Shown here one piece after another: positions 7,059 to 15,781 of a stretch of DNA of 64,000 bases. How positions within the stretch are numbered: position 1 is the first letter of the stretch; every line of letters starts with the position of its first letter. The notes under the pieces were generated by a model, which saw only the letters and a list, made by a program, of their open reading frames with translations, was not told where the DNA came from and did not search any database. Origin of the DNA: NVTR01 sp036480115 (GTDB lineage Bacteria > Pseudomonadota > Alphaproteobacteria > Rhodobacterales > Rhodobacteraceae); NCBI GenBank assembly GCA_965224795.1, contig CBDDAE010000002.1, positions 124,001 to 188,000 of the forward strand, given 5' to 3'. The translations under genes were made by a program, and so were the position numbers.

Positions 7059-7076
7059 TTGAACCATTCCGTTCAA
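7059..7076. promoter_or_regulatory. Inverted repeat upstream of the S51 peptidase gene
   Basis: TTGAAC-N6-GTTCAA lies 31 bases upstream of the start codon of the minus-strand peptidase gene, a common place for a dimeric repressor site. The flanks are very A+T-rich. Confidence 0.35.
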
Positions 7077-7126
7077 ATTGGTTTATCAAAATTTTTTCAT
7101 AAAACCTGAGCACATAGCTGCATTGA

Positions 7127-9133
7127 CTAAATAATCTCAACCTCCGGCGGTGTGTCCGGCTCACCATCATCCCGGTCAGTTGATTTTTCATCGCCAGCCG
7201 CTTCGTCAGTTTGTGGCTGCTCACTTTCCCGATCAGCATCCACCGGTATCGATCCATATCGCTCTTCCATCATTCTACGCAGCTCGGTTTTATCCTCCCG
7301 CTTAGGAAAATCCGCCAGTGCATTCGGCACGCCACGTATCGGTGTGAAGCCGCGTTTCCGAGTAAACATCCCAAAGGTAAACTGCGGCAAATTGAGAATG
7401 TCTTCCGGCTTGATCTGCATGCTACCCGCAAATTTCGCCGCGTCTTCCCGAAACGCCGTCCAGATGATTTTAGTGGCGGTATTCACCATCAAAGGATCAG
7501 CAATATTGCCACCGCCTTTATTGCCCCGCGATTGGGAAATGCTTTGATGCGAGACAACTAACCCAATATTCGCCTTGCGCGCCTGTTCCAACATATCTGA
7601 GATTGAACGGTCGAAATACTCATGGGCTTCATCCACGATTAGGTAGACCGGGCGCATGAACTTCCCGGGCTGAAAGCGCATATACGAGGCCCGCACGATC
7701 ATGGCGATAAACAGCCGCCCAAAGAAGGCTGAGGCGGTGTCATCCAGCATTGGTTTGTTGGTGTCTATTACGATCAGCTTTTTGGTGGCCAGCTCTTCAA
7801 ACATGTCGATTTTGTTTTCGGTGGCCGAGAACAAGCGACGGAATGTAGGATTAAGCAGCAGGCTATCGAGCCGCCGCCTGATTGCTTCGCGGGTGCGTTT
7901 ATATTCTGGGGCGGCGAAATCATCTGCAAAGAAGCGCTGCATATTTGCGTCCAGCTGGCCAATTTCCTTGGCGTATTTCTTGTGCCCATCGTCAGCCAGG
8001 ATATCCATGAAGGTAAATATGTTGCCGCCTTTGATGCTGATCACCAGCTGGATGGCATATTGGAAAATTGTCTTCTGTGGGTTGGTGAACTCCGCCCCCA
8101 TCATGCTTTCCATCACAAAGCTCAACAGCCCGACCGTTTTGTTAATCAGGGTTTCACCTTCGATCCCACGCCCTTTCATGTCTTCATAGCCAACATCAAA
8201 CAGGTTGAGGGCCAGGTCAAATTTTGGGGTGATGTATGTGGTGTCTTTGATATCTAGGCTGGCCAGTTTGTCGGTTAGTTGCGTCTGGCTATCAATCACC
8301 ACGACGCAGCAATCTTCGGCGCTCTGCAAATCATGGGCGATGATGTTTTCGATCAGGTTGGTTTTGCCTGAACCCGAAGAGCCCAATAAGTAGGTGTGAT
8401 ACATGCGATCACTTAGGCCAATCATTTCGTCCACGTCCGCCAAAGGCAGCAGAGGCGTGTCTTTCAGATAACGCCAGGCGTAGTCTTCATGTTTGCAGGC
8501 AGACGGCATCACTTCATTTTCGTCGAAATAGTTATGGTTGAGTTGCGCCACTAGAGGCTTGAACAGGCCATCATCATTGATGAACCGCTGGATCAGGCGA
8601 TCGATTTCTTTACGGTTTCGTTTCCTTTCTGAGCGGAACATTTGCTGTTCATCTTCCGTCGCTGGCTCATAGTCTGAAAGCACCCAAATCAATTGCTTTT
8701 CAAATTCAGTGTAGTGGTCTGGTTGCGCAGCGTTGATGAAGCGCTCTAGTTTGTCTTGATACCGGGCCAGCTTGATTTCGTCAAAACCCACCGGTGGCAA
8801 TACCGGTGGATGAAGACCTTCTTGTTTGTATAGCGCTTTGGCAATCTGGTGCAGTTGGCTGCAGAATATCCCGGCCTCAATCAATGATTGCTTTAGGTGC
8901 GACCAGGATGGAGACAGCTTTTGGGCTTGTTTGTATAACACCCCGGTGCGTTGCTGAGCTGCCTTCTGCCGTTTCTGCGGCAGGTGGATGTTATATAGAT
9001 AATACAGCACCCCAGCACCGGCCATACCAACCGGTACCACCACCATGCTCGCGACCATGGCCACAACGGCCACAACGCTAAGGATCAGTGCCAGCCCGAT
9101 GAAACTGCCAAACAGCTCAGCAAAATCATCCAT
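7127..9133 (-). CDS. Membrane-anchored HerA/TraG-type DNA transfer ATPase
   Basis: A 668-residue protein. Two hydrophobic segments at about residues 9-48 anchor it in the inner membrane. The ATPase domain has Walker A GSSGSGKT at 251-258, the strand CVVVIDSQTQL near 276-286 (equivalent to LIDPHGD in its relatives) and Walker B VYLIVDEAHE at 496-505, followed by ARKANIGLVVSHQS. The acidic tail after residue 630 is probably disordered. This layout fits conjugative coupling or DNA-pumping ATPases of the FtsK/HerA superfamily. Its start overlaps the stop of the upstream 141-residue gene (TGATG), and that gene follows the replication-relaxation gene by two bases, so the three form one minus-strand operon. 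It is a second such ATPase besides the one at 1-465. Confidence 0.82.
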   Translation of the reverse strand: MDDFAELFGSFIGLALILSVVAVVAMVASMVVVPVGMAGAGVLYYLYNIHLPQKRQKAAQQRTGVLYKQAQKLSPSWSHLKQSLIEAGIFCSQLHQIAKALYKQEGLHPPVLPPVGFDEIKLARYQDKLERFINAAQPDHYTEFEKQLIWVLSDYEPATEDEQQMFRSERKRNRKEIDRLIQRFINDDGLFKPLVAQLNHNYFDENEVMPSACKHEDYAWRYLKDTPLLPLADVDEMIGLSDRMYHTYLLGSSGSGKTNLIENIIAHDLQSAEDCCVVVIDSQTQLTDKLASLDIKDTTYITPKFDLALNLFDVGYEDMKGRGIEGETLINKTVGLLSFVMESMMGAEFTNPQKTIFQYAIQLVISIKGGNIFTFMDILADDGHKKYAKEIGQLDANMQRFFADDFAAPEYKRTREAIRRRLDSLLLNPTFRRLFSATENKIDMFEELATKKLIVIDTNKPMLDDTASAFFGRLFIAMIVRASYMRFQPGKFMRPVYLIVDEAHEYFDRSISDMLEQARKANIGLVVSHQSISQSRGNKGGGNIADPLMVNTATKIIWTAFREDAAKFAGSMQIKPEDILNLPQFTFGMFTRKRGFTPIRGVPNALADFPKREDKTELRRMMEERYGSIPVDADRESEQPQTDEAAGDEKSTDRDDGEPDTPPEVEII

Positions 9134-9558
9134 CAGAGTTCAAAACTCGCCGTGGCTTTTTCCACCTCAGCGTTGCCAACAATCCAACCTTTGAGGGTCA
9201 CCAAGCCATTTTTTAATAGCTCTTCGTATTCCTTGGCTTCAACCGGTGTGCTGTTGAAAAAGGTATCTTCGCCTTTCATCAGCTTGTTCACGGTAAGGTG
9301 GAAATTATTAGCGTCAGCGCCACTCACCGCCGCCTTTAACAGCATTTTCCCCAGGCCTCGGTTGGCGTGCTTATCGATTGCTGCGTCAGACATATCGGAC
9401 GGATAGCCCCGCTCGAGCACAACATCTTTTTCCAAATGCCGTTCGCGTATCACCGCCAATTCTTCAGCGTTGAATTCCACCCGCACGGTTACGCCGTGAT
9501 GGGTGGTTTTGCGGATCATGCCGGTTTTCTTCTGCACGTGTTTAATAGTGACTTTCAT
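9133..9558 (-). CDS. Hypothetical element protein (141 residues)
   Basis: No family recognised. The protein has no membrane segment or signal peptide; it looks like a small alpha/beta protein, with a MKVTIKHVQKKTG start and a TLKGWIVGNAEVEKA region near the C-terminus. A ribosome binding site AAGGGA precedes the ATG. It sits between the replication-relaxation-like gene (2-base gap) and the transfer ATPase (TGATG overlap), so it is almost certainly translated and probably works with them, perhaps as a DNA-processing accessory factor. That role is inferred from context only. Confidence 0.7.
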   Translation of the reverse strand: MKVTIKHVQKKTGMIRKTTHHGVTVRVEFNAEELAVIRERHLEKDVVLERGYPSDMSDAAIDKHANRGLGKMLLKAAVSGADANNFHLTVNKLMKGEDTFFNSTPVEAKEYEELLKNGLVTLKGWIVGNAEVEKATASFEL

Positions 9559-9560
9559 AA

Positions 9561-10475
9561 TTAATTCCCTTTGATCAATTTATAGTTTTTATGGTCTGCA
9601 TGATCTCTACTCAGCCAGTTTTCATGCAGCAGGTTTTGGCGTGTTTTTTGGAGAGTAGAGAAGCGGTAATAGGGGTGGAAATCTGGTGATAAACTGGCGG
9701 CAGCGGCGCGCATGTTAGTGATGCGCTCATCGCTGGTGGTGATGATCAACAGGTGAAAGCCGGAGAAGGTTCCAAGGCGCGGATGGCGGTTAGCAACCCT
9801 TCCACTGGCCAAATACTGATCATACTGGGCCAGTTTGTCTGTGAAGGTTTTTACGCTGGTGTCTGTTCTATTGGTGGTTAGGCGGGTGGTGCCGCAATCC
9901 ACTTCAATGAGAAACAGCGCGCGCTTGCCACTTGGGATATGCTCCAGAGCAAAACCAGCATCTGGCACGATCTTATTTTCGGGGCTGTTCGGCTCGGCTA
10001 CGTAGTCCGTGGTTTCTTTTTGCCAACGGTTGCCGATCTTTTCGCGCCGGTATTCCACCAGCGTACCGGTTAGGCGGTAGTTTGTGAGGGACGAACAGTC
10101 TCGCTCCACTGCTGCCAGCACGTCTAAAGTATCAACCCGGTGGAACATCAAGGGCGACCAGCGGCTGTTGATGCTGATCTGGCGATAGGGCGGCACCAGG
10201 CGGTCTTGGGCTTCGAGCTCAGCCGCTAAGACCCGGTGCCCGCCTTTGGTGAGATAGTATAGTTTGGGTGTCTTGCCGTAACCACGGATACCGGTATTCC
10301 CAAATGAACCAAGCAGCTTTTGCCGCTCTAGGCGGAGTAGCATTTCTGAGGCTGATTTTGGACGTAGATCAGCAATCATCGCCACCTGGTTTACGGTAAG
10401 GTAGCGATATTCAAGGATGGCCGACAATGCGGCCAACGTCCCATCCGAGACGGATATATTAATAACTCTAACCAA
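9561..10475 (-). CDS. Replication-relaxation family protein (winged helix)
   Basis: A 304-residue protein matching my memory of the Replic_Relax family found on plasmids and conjugative elements. Residues about 15-80 form a winged helix (YLTVNQVAMIADL, then PKLYYLTKGG). The middle holds a segment FLIEVDCGTTRL and nearby acidic residues (VPDAGFAL) resembling a degenerate endonuclease-like fold. The family is thought to act in plasmid DNA replication or mobilisation; its biochemistry is unclear. The start is TTG at 10475 with AAGAGAA upstream. It leads the operon with the 141-residue protein and the ATPase, which supports a role at the transfer origin. Confidence 0.75.
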   Translation of the reverse strand: MVRVINISVSDGTLAALSAILEYRYLTVNQVAMIADLRPKSASEMLLRLERQKLLGSFGNTGIRGYGKTPKLYYLTKGGHRVLAAELEAQDRLVPPYRQISINSRWSPLMFHRVDTLDVLAAVERDCSSLTNYRLTGTLVEYRREKIGNRWQKETTDYVAEPNSPENKIVPDAGFALEHIPSGKRALFLIEVDCGTTRLTTNRTDTSVKTFTDKLAQYDQYLASGRVANRHPRLGTFSGFHLLIITTSDERITNMRAAAASLSPDFHPYYRFSTLQKTRQNLLHENWLSRDHADHKNYKLIKGN

Positions 10476-10772
10476 AGCATTTCTCTTAAAATATACGGAA
10501 ATGGTGCCGGATTTCGTAACGATCTGTCTAGTTGACAGACTGTTTCCATTTCAAAGGTTTAGAGGGTTGGGGGCTGTGCGAAGTATAGGGTTATTACCCT
10601 ACATACCTCCGGCGGTCCGTTGTTACAGAAATGTCAGCGGTTGTCGGGGGCGCTGGAATGGAGGGGTTCTTTTGCTCAGATGTCAAACCTTTGGCGGCAA
10701 TTCAGAGTGTAGTGGTGCGGATGCGGGGAAGATGGGGGGGTACATGCATCCTTCAAAAACCAATTCGGTCAC
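10476..10772. other. Divergent intergenic region with two inverted repeats
   Basis: No gene is evident between the replication-relaxation gene and the big NTPase gene. TCTGTC-N5-GACAGA (10523-10539) and GTATAGGGT-TATT-ACCCTACATAC (10583-10606; one unpaired base) are candidate protein-binding sites. G-rich stretches follow from 10625 on. These may control the operon reading leftwards. Confidence 0.4.
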
Positions 10773-10801
10773 TTCAAAAAGTTTCAATTATATTTTATAA
10801 T
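10773..10801 (+). promoter_or_regulatory. Promoter of the NTPase-nuclease gene
   Basis: TTCAAA (10773-10778), a 17-base spacer and a perfect TATAAT (10796-10801) lie 42 bases upstream of the ATG at 10843, in a locally A+T-rich stretch. Confidence 0.6.
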
Positions 10802-10842
10802 ACTCTCAATGACCGCAAACGCATCCGAGATCACAATTTATT

Positions 10843-13800
10843 ATGTTTATTGAGCTTAACCGACAGTTTATTAGTCTGTCAGAAGAAGACATTTCTAGTG
10901 ACGAGATTGAAGCACGTTTTGACTACGGGCTTGGCACCACATCGTCTTGGGAAGACGTCCTGAAAGAATTTCGAGTTGTAGTTTTGGCTGCCGCTGGAAC
11001 CGGCAAGACCAAAGAAATTGAGAATTCCTGTACCAAGCTTCGAGAAGATGGAAAGCCAGCCTTTTTTCTGCGGCTTGAATCTTTAGCAACAGAATGGGAC
11101 GCCGCGTTTGAGATTGGGTCACATACCGAACTGGAAGCAATCAACGCTCGACAAAAAGAGTGTTGGGTATTTCTAGATTCAATTGACGAAGCGCGCCTTT
11201 CCGGCCCCAAAGACTTTGAAAAAGCTATCCGCCGATTGCGCTCGAACATGGACGGCAACTTACAAAATGCACACATAATTCTAACGAGCAGAGTGGAAGC
11301 CTGGCGACCCAAACAAGACCAAATAATGGTTGAGAAACATCTCCCATTTGCGCAATCAAGAACACTAACCCAAGTTGAGGCTGACACAGCTGACGACGTA
11401 TTCGAAGACATACAAGTGAAATCTCGAAAGAACGAAACATCCAGTTTAGCATTTTATACACTTCGAGGACTGACCACTGAACAAATCACAACTTACTCCA
11501 CTGCACATGGGGTACTGGACACCGCCAGGTTCCTGAAGGAGTTGGAAAAAAATGATGTGCAGAATTTGGCTCGAAGGCCAAAGGATTTGGATGATTTGCT
11601 TCAATTCTGGAAGGCTTACGGCTGTCTTGGAAGCCGTCTTGAATTGTTCGAAGATAACATCTCTCGCAAGCTCAGCGAGACTGATCCGGACCGGGCCGGA
11701 AAAGACCCCCTGACGGTCGAAAAAACCGAATTGGGTGCACTTCGCCTAGCAGCGGCTGTGTCAACCACTCGTCTGACACGGATCATTGTTCCAGATAGTG
11801 AAAACCCAAACCTTGAGGGACTCAAAATTGAGAAAGTGCTTGTTGATTGGACTACATCAGAATGCACCGCATTATTGGCTAGGCCGATTTTCGATCCAGA
11901 AACTTACGGATTTGTGCGATTCCACCATCGTGACACCTTGGAGCTTCTGACAGCCAAGTGGGTTAACAAATTATTGAAATCCGGCAACTCACGGCGAAAG
12001 GTCGAAGGCCTGTTCTTTACCAATCAATACGGAATTGAAGTAGTTATGCCCAAGCTTCGCCCCGTATTACCTTGGCTGGCACTATTTGACCAAAACATAC
12101 TCGACCGATTGATAGAAAACTGGCCTGAAGTTCTTTTTGAAGGTGGTGACCCCTCAAAGTTGCCACTAGCCTCGCGCGAAACGCTAATGAAAAACGTCTG
12201 CGAGCAATTTGCTGCCAAGAAAACCGCCAGAATATCAGTAGACATTAATGTACTACAAAGATTGGTCGACAAGGACATGGCCAAAGTAGTGCTCGAATTG
12301 TTTTCAGAGTATTCTGACGTCCAAGAAATTAGACGGTTTCTTCTGAGATCAGTGGAACAGGGTCCGATACCCGAATGCCTTGAAATCGCCAAATCTTTCG
12401 CCCTTGATGACAAAATTGATGACTACTCGCGAACCGTTGCCATGCGTGCCATGATGGTCATTGGGTCGAAAGCAACACTAAAAAAGCATGTAACCAAAAT
12501 ACTTTCTGACCCATGGCTTAAGAGACGCTCAAACCTTTCAAATTTTATTGCCATTTTTGGGCTTAATTTTCTTTCTCCATCAGAAATTATTGGCCTGATT
12601 TCAGAAGCAGACCAACCGCATCCCCACAGGTACCAAGGCCTTAATAATACACTGTCTGATTATCTAAAAATTTGCCCGATTGGAAATGTAGTTCAAATCC
12701 TTGAAGGAACTTCCGAGTTATTAAGAAAAGCCCCGTATCGCAAGGAAAGGCATTTTGACGTTTCTGACAAATACAATTGGCTTTTAGAATGTGTCGCAGT
12801 CGCTTGCGAAAGGTTGATTGCTGAGAAGCACCCTGCTGCCCTGACTGAAACAACAATCATGATGATTTCTTTAATTGGAAAGTCAGACAGTTACACCAGA
12901 CCAAGGAATGAACACAAACTGCGAGAACTGATTCCGAACTGGCCCGAGTTAAATCTGAGTCTTTTCTGGCACGACGTTAGTGTGCGGCGTAAATCACTCT
13001 TGGAAAAGGAAGAAGAGCAGTTAACCGATTTCTGGCAGGTTGGCATATACGGCGCGCTTTGGAAGTTTTCATCGGCTGAATTTGATACGGTTTTACAGTG
13101 TCTCACCACCAAACCATTGCTTGATGATCAGCTTGTAGTTGTGTCTTTAGCCTTTGCTATTTACCGGGATGCCTCACGACCAGCAGCCTGGCGATCTAAA
13201 CTGAAAAAGGTGGTGCAAGGAACGGTGGAGCTTGAAGAAAAGCTAAACAATTTTCTTAATCCGCCGACTCTAACTGAAAGTGAAAAAAGATACCGTAAGA
13301 GTGAAGCGGGCTACAAAAGACGTCGAAAACAGAGGGAAGAAAAAGAAACCAAATACAATGTCGATTGGAAATCCGCTCTTCCTAATCGGTTGGAAGAAAT
13401 CAATGGGACCAAAAATGCTGGAGCGGGCAAGGTGTGGAATTCCCAAGTCTACCTATTTGAACGAATGGGAGAACTCGGCAAGGGTCATTCCACCTGGTCC
13501 CATTCAAATTGGCAGGACCTTGTTTCAGACCAAAGCTTGGAAGTCGCCGAGGCAATGCGCGACGGCCTTAAAAAGAGTTGGCGCTCAAATGGGGTGGGAC
13601 TAAAACCGGAAATTGGCACCGGCAATAATGGGCTGGATCAAAAAGACATTTTTGCACTTTCTGGACTGGAAATTGAAGCCAAGGAAACACTCGATTGGCC
13701 GAACAATCTTTCCTTTGACGATGCTAAACTGGCCAGCCGTTACCTTCTTAAAGAGCTAAACGGATTTCCAAATTGGTTTCGTGCTTTTAACAAAAGATTT

Positions 13801-15177
13801 CCCAAAATAGTAAAAGAAATGATCCTGAAAGAAATTACCTGGGATATGTTTGAGAACCCTGCTGAGGATCGCGCCCATTACGTGTTATCTGACATAACTT
13901 GGCACGCAACATGGTTATTCGATACAATAGCCCAGTCGGTTTTTGCGTTAGTCAGCGGTCGAGAACCCAAACACAAAAACAATCTATCCAACGCAATTTC
14001 TATCATTCTTTCCTCAAACAACGTGTCTGACATAGAGTTTTCTGAACTCGCTGCCAGCAAAACTAAAGGTCAAATTCCCTCAAAACACATACCAATATGG
14101 TTTGCGGCATGGATGTCAGTCGATCCTGACAGTGCCCTTAAGCCTTTGATGTCTTTGCTCGAAGCGCTTCCAGATAAAGAGGCCACAAAAACCGCAGTCA
14201 GTTTCATTAATTGTTTGATGGGGAGCCGCAGCGAACGGGGCTTGTCTGGTCGCGAAAACCACAAGAGTCCAAAAATTTTGAAAGACATCTATTTGCTGAT
14301 GCACAAATACATCCGTCCGGAAGAAGACATTGATCGCTCCAACAATGGTGTCTATTCGCCAAACAGTCGTGATGATGCGCAAGACGCGCGAAGTAGTTTA
14401 TTTTCCCAATTGACCGAAATTCCTGGGAAAGAAGCTTTTGAAAGCCTGATGGAAATTTCTCGTGAACACAAAAAAACTGGCAATGACGTTTGGATGCGAA
14501 ACCACGCCATCAATCGTGCCGAACTTGATGCGGAAGGAGCACCTTGGAACTTAGGCGAGTTTAGGGATTTTGCCGAAAACCTAGAACGTACACCCAAAAC
14601 ACACCGTCAACTATTTGATCTGACTGTATTCAGATTGGAGGATCTGAAAACTGAATGGGAAGATGGTGACACCAGCATTGCTGGCGTTGTGATAAAAACA
14701 AAAGAAGAGACTGAACTGCGGAATTTCATTGCAAATGTACTCAAGCAACAATCAAACAGTCGCTACATGGTTGGCCAAGAAGAAGAAAAGCCGGACGCAA
14801 AACGAACAGATATTCGCCTACATGGTGCAGCAGGTATTGACGGGCCAGTTCCGATTGAGTTGAAGATCGCCGACAATGGCTGGTCGGGGTCCAAATTGTA
14901 TGAACGCCTAGAAAATCAATTGTGCGGAGATTACCTACGTGATCAACACTCTAACTGCGGCGTATTTTTACTCGTGTCCAGAGGTACACAAAAACACTGG
15001 GTCCATCCTTCCACCGGAAATAACCTATCCTTTGAAGAGTTGGTCGATGCGTTGCAAAAAAAGGCGGCCAAACTGATTGAGGAACTTTCAGGTATCGAAA
15101 ATATCCGAGTAATCGGCATCGATCTAACCAAGCGCGGGGCTGGAACCAAGAAAGCAAAATCCAAGAAAATCGGGTGA
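10843..15177 (+). CDS. Giant STAND-like P-loop NTPase with C-terminal PD-(D/E)XK-like nuclease (putative defence)
   Basis: A single 1444-residue protein. The N-terminus has a P-loop domain: Walker A AAAGTGKT at 49-56, Walker B CWVFLDSIDEA at 107-117 and an ILTSR sensor at 146-150, resembling NACHT/STAND ATPases. Residues about 350-1250 look mostly helical, without a named repeat family, and could be the sensing or scaffold part. The end carries TDIRL (Asp1323), then IELK with Glu1339 and Lys1341, then a Leu-rich helix and CGVFLLVSRG; this D-x(15)-E-x-K pattern is typical of PD-(D/E)XK nucleases. Large NTPase-nuclease proteins on mobile elements are commonly anti-phage systems. In Avs proteins the nuclease is usually N-terminal; here the order is reversed. 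It has its own promoter and no partner gene. The lysine-rich tail may bind nucleic acid. Confidence 0.75.
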   Translation: MFIELNRQFISLSEEDISSDEIEARFDYGLGTTSSWEDVLKEFRVVVLAAAGTGKTKEIENSCTKLREDGKPAFFLRLESLATEWDAAFEIGSHTELEAINARQKECWVFLDSIDEARLSGPKDFEKAIRRLRSNMDGNLQNAHIILTSRVEAWRPKQDQIMVEKHLPFAQSRTLTQVEADTADDVFEDIQVKSRKNETSSLAFYTLRGLTTEQITTYSTAHGVLDTARFLKELEKNDVQNLARRPKDLDDLLQFWKAYGCLGSRLELFEDNISRKLSETDPDRAGKDPLTVEKTELGALRLAAAVSTTRLTRIIVPDSENPNLEGLKIEKVLVDWTTSECTALLARPIFDPETYGFVRFHHRDTLELLTAKWVNKLLKSGNSRRKVEGLFFTNQYGIEVVMPKLRPVLPWLALFDQNILDRLIENWPEVLFEGGDPSKLPLASRETLMKNVCEQFAAKKTARISVDINVLQRLVDKDMAKVVLELFSEYSDVQEIRRFLLRSVEQGPIPECLEIAKSFALDDKIDDYSRTVAMRAMMVIGSKATLKKHVTKILSDPWLKRRSNLSNFIAIFGLNFLSPSEIIGLISEADQPHPHRYQGLNNTLSDYLKICPIGNVVQILEGTSELLRKAPYRKERHFDVSDKYNWLLECVAVACERLIAEKHPAALTETTIMMISLIGKSDSYTRPRNEHKLRELIPNWPELNLSLFWHDVSVRRKSLLEKEEEQLTDFWQVGIYGALWKFSSAEFDTVLQCLTTKPLLDDQLVVVSLAFAIYRDASRPAAWRSKLKKVVQGTVELEEKLNNFLNPPTLTESEKRYRKSEAGYKRRRKQREEKETKYNVDWKSALPNRLEEINGTKNAGAGKVWNSQVYLFERMGELGKGHSTWSHSNWQDLVSDQSLEVAEAMRDGLKKSWRSNGVGLKPEIGTGNNGLDQKDIFALSGLEIEAKETLDWPNNLSFDDAKLASRYLLKELNGFPNWFRAFNKRFPKIVKEMILKEITWDMFENPAEDRAHYVLSDITWHATWLFDTIAQSVFALVSGREPKHKNNLSNAISIILSSNNVSDIEFSELAASKTKGQIPSKHIPIWFAAWMSVDPDSALKPLMSLLEALPDKEATKTAVSFINCLMGSRSERGLSGRENHKSPKILKDIYLLMHKYIRPEEDIDRSNNGVYSPNSRDDAQDARSSLFSQLTEIPGKEAFESLMEISREHKKTGNDVWMRNHAINRAELDAEGAPWNLGEFRDFAENLERTPKTHRQLFDLTVFRLEDLKTEWEDGDTSIAGVVIKTKEETELRNFIANVLKQQSNSRYMVGQEEEKPDAKRTDIRLHGAAGIDGPVPIELKIADNGWSGSKLYERLENQLCGDYLRDQHSNCGVFLLVSRGTQKHWVHPSTGNNLSFEELVDALQKKAAKLIEELSGIENIRVIGIDLTKRGAGTKKAKSKKIG

Positions 15178-15210
15178 CCAGCCTTGCAAAGCCAGCCACC
15201 CAGCTCCTAT

Positions 15211-15408
15211 TCAGGAGTGTCGGTCAGGTTTTTCTCGATCGTCCAACCTAGTTTGAAGCCAGTCCAGCACTTCATCTTCAACCCATCCCACTCTGTTAGG
15301 GCCGAGTTGTATCCTTTGAGGGAACGTCCCGGCCTTTTCCAGTCTGGCAACGTGTTGTGGTGAATACAGAACCATCTCCTTAAGTTGGCGCTTTGAAAGT
15401 ATCCGCAT
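15211..15408 (-). CDS. AlpA-like winged helix DNA-binding protein
   Basis: A 65-residue protein from the ATG at 15408, which has a clear GGAGAG ribosome binding site (15415-15420); a longer frame from 15435 is less likely. The sequence RILSKRQLKEMVLYSPQHVARLEKAGTFP then a Trp-containing wing and DEVLDWLQTR is the standard outline of AlpA/MerR-like regulators and excisionases. Such genes sit next to the attachment site of integrated elements and activate excision or the integrase. It lies about 200 bases from the 3' end of tRNA-Leu, which fits. No integrase gene is adjacent. Confidence 0.8.
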   Translation of the reverse strand: MRILSKRQLKEMVLYSPQHVARLEKAGTFPQRIQLGPNRVGWVEDEVLDWLQTRLDDREKPDRHS

Positions 15409-15614
15409 CTCGATCTCTCCATGATTGAAGAGCATCGCGATGCCCTAGGTTACGACAATACCAAGGCGTCCACAGTTTAACGGCAAGTGAGTTGAATAGC
15501 TATGTTCAGCTATCTGGTGCCAAACGCAGCAAGATAAAAAGGGTGGACTGGAAGGTGATTCGAAAATCACCCATTCCATTTAATTGTTTATTTTCAACAA
15601 ATTACTGTAATGAT

Positions 15615-15699
15615 TGGTGCGGGTGAAGGGACTCGAACCCCCACACCTTGCGGCGCTTGGACCTAAACCAAGTGCGTCTACCAATTCCGCCACACCCGC
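15615..15699 (-). tRNA. tRNA-Leu (anticodon UAG)
   Basis: An 85-nt cloverleaf on the minus strand: acceptor arms GCGGGTG and CACCCGC pair fully, the anticodon arm is CTTGG-TTTAGGT-CCAAG (anticodon TAG), the T arm contains GGTTCGAGTCC, a long variable arm is present as expected for Leu, and CCA is encoded. Its 3' end points toward the mobile element, making it the probable integration site. Confidence 0.95.
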
Positions 15700-15755
15700 A
15701 CTGGCGTCGCTTTAGCAAAGCCTTCCGGCACATGCGAGCGAAAACCACCCTCATC

Positions 15756-15781
15756 TTTCCAAAAATATCCCCGCCGGAGGC
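15756..15781 (-). repeat. Dispersed 3'-flanking motif, copy 1
   Basis: On the minus strand GCCTCCGGCGGGG is followed by ATATTTTTGGAAA, starting immediately after the nnrD stop codon. Two close relatives lie at 35921-35946 and 39895-39921, always just downstream of a minus-strand gene. Confidence 0.55.

Larger units (their letters stand above)
1..15614. mobile_element. Integrated mobile element abutting tRNA-Leu (left end outside window)
   Basis: This stretch carries transfer-type ATPases, a replication-relaxation-like protein, a Xre repressor, an AlpA-like protein and cargo genes, and it stops at the 3' end of a tRNA-Leu gene. Beyond the tRNA every gene is a core chromosomal one. tRNA 3' ends are classic attachment sites for tyrosine-recombinase elements, so the tRNA end is the likely right boundary; the exact att core cannot be set because the left end is not in the window. 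The DNA around the cargo genes is visibly more A+T-rich than the chromosome to the right. No integrase, relaxase or type IV secretion channel gene is seen here, so they may lie to the left or be supplied by another element. Confidence 0.7.
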
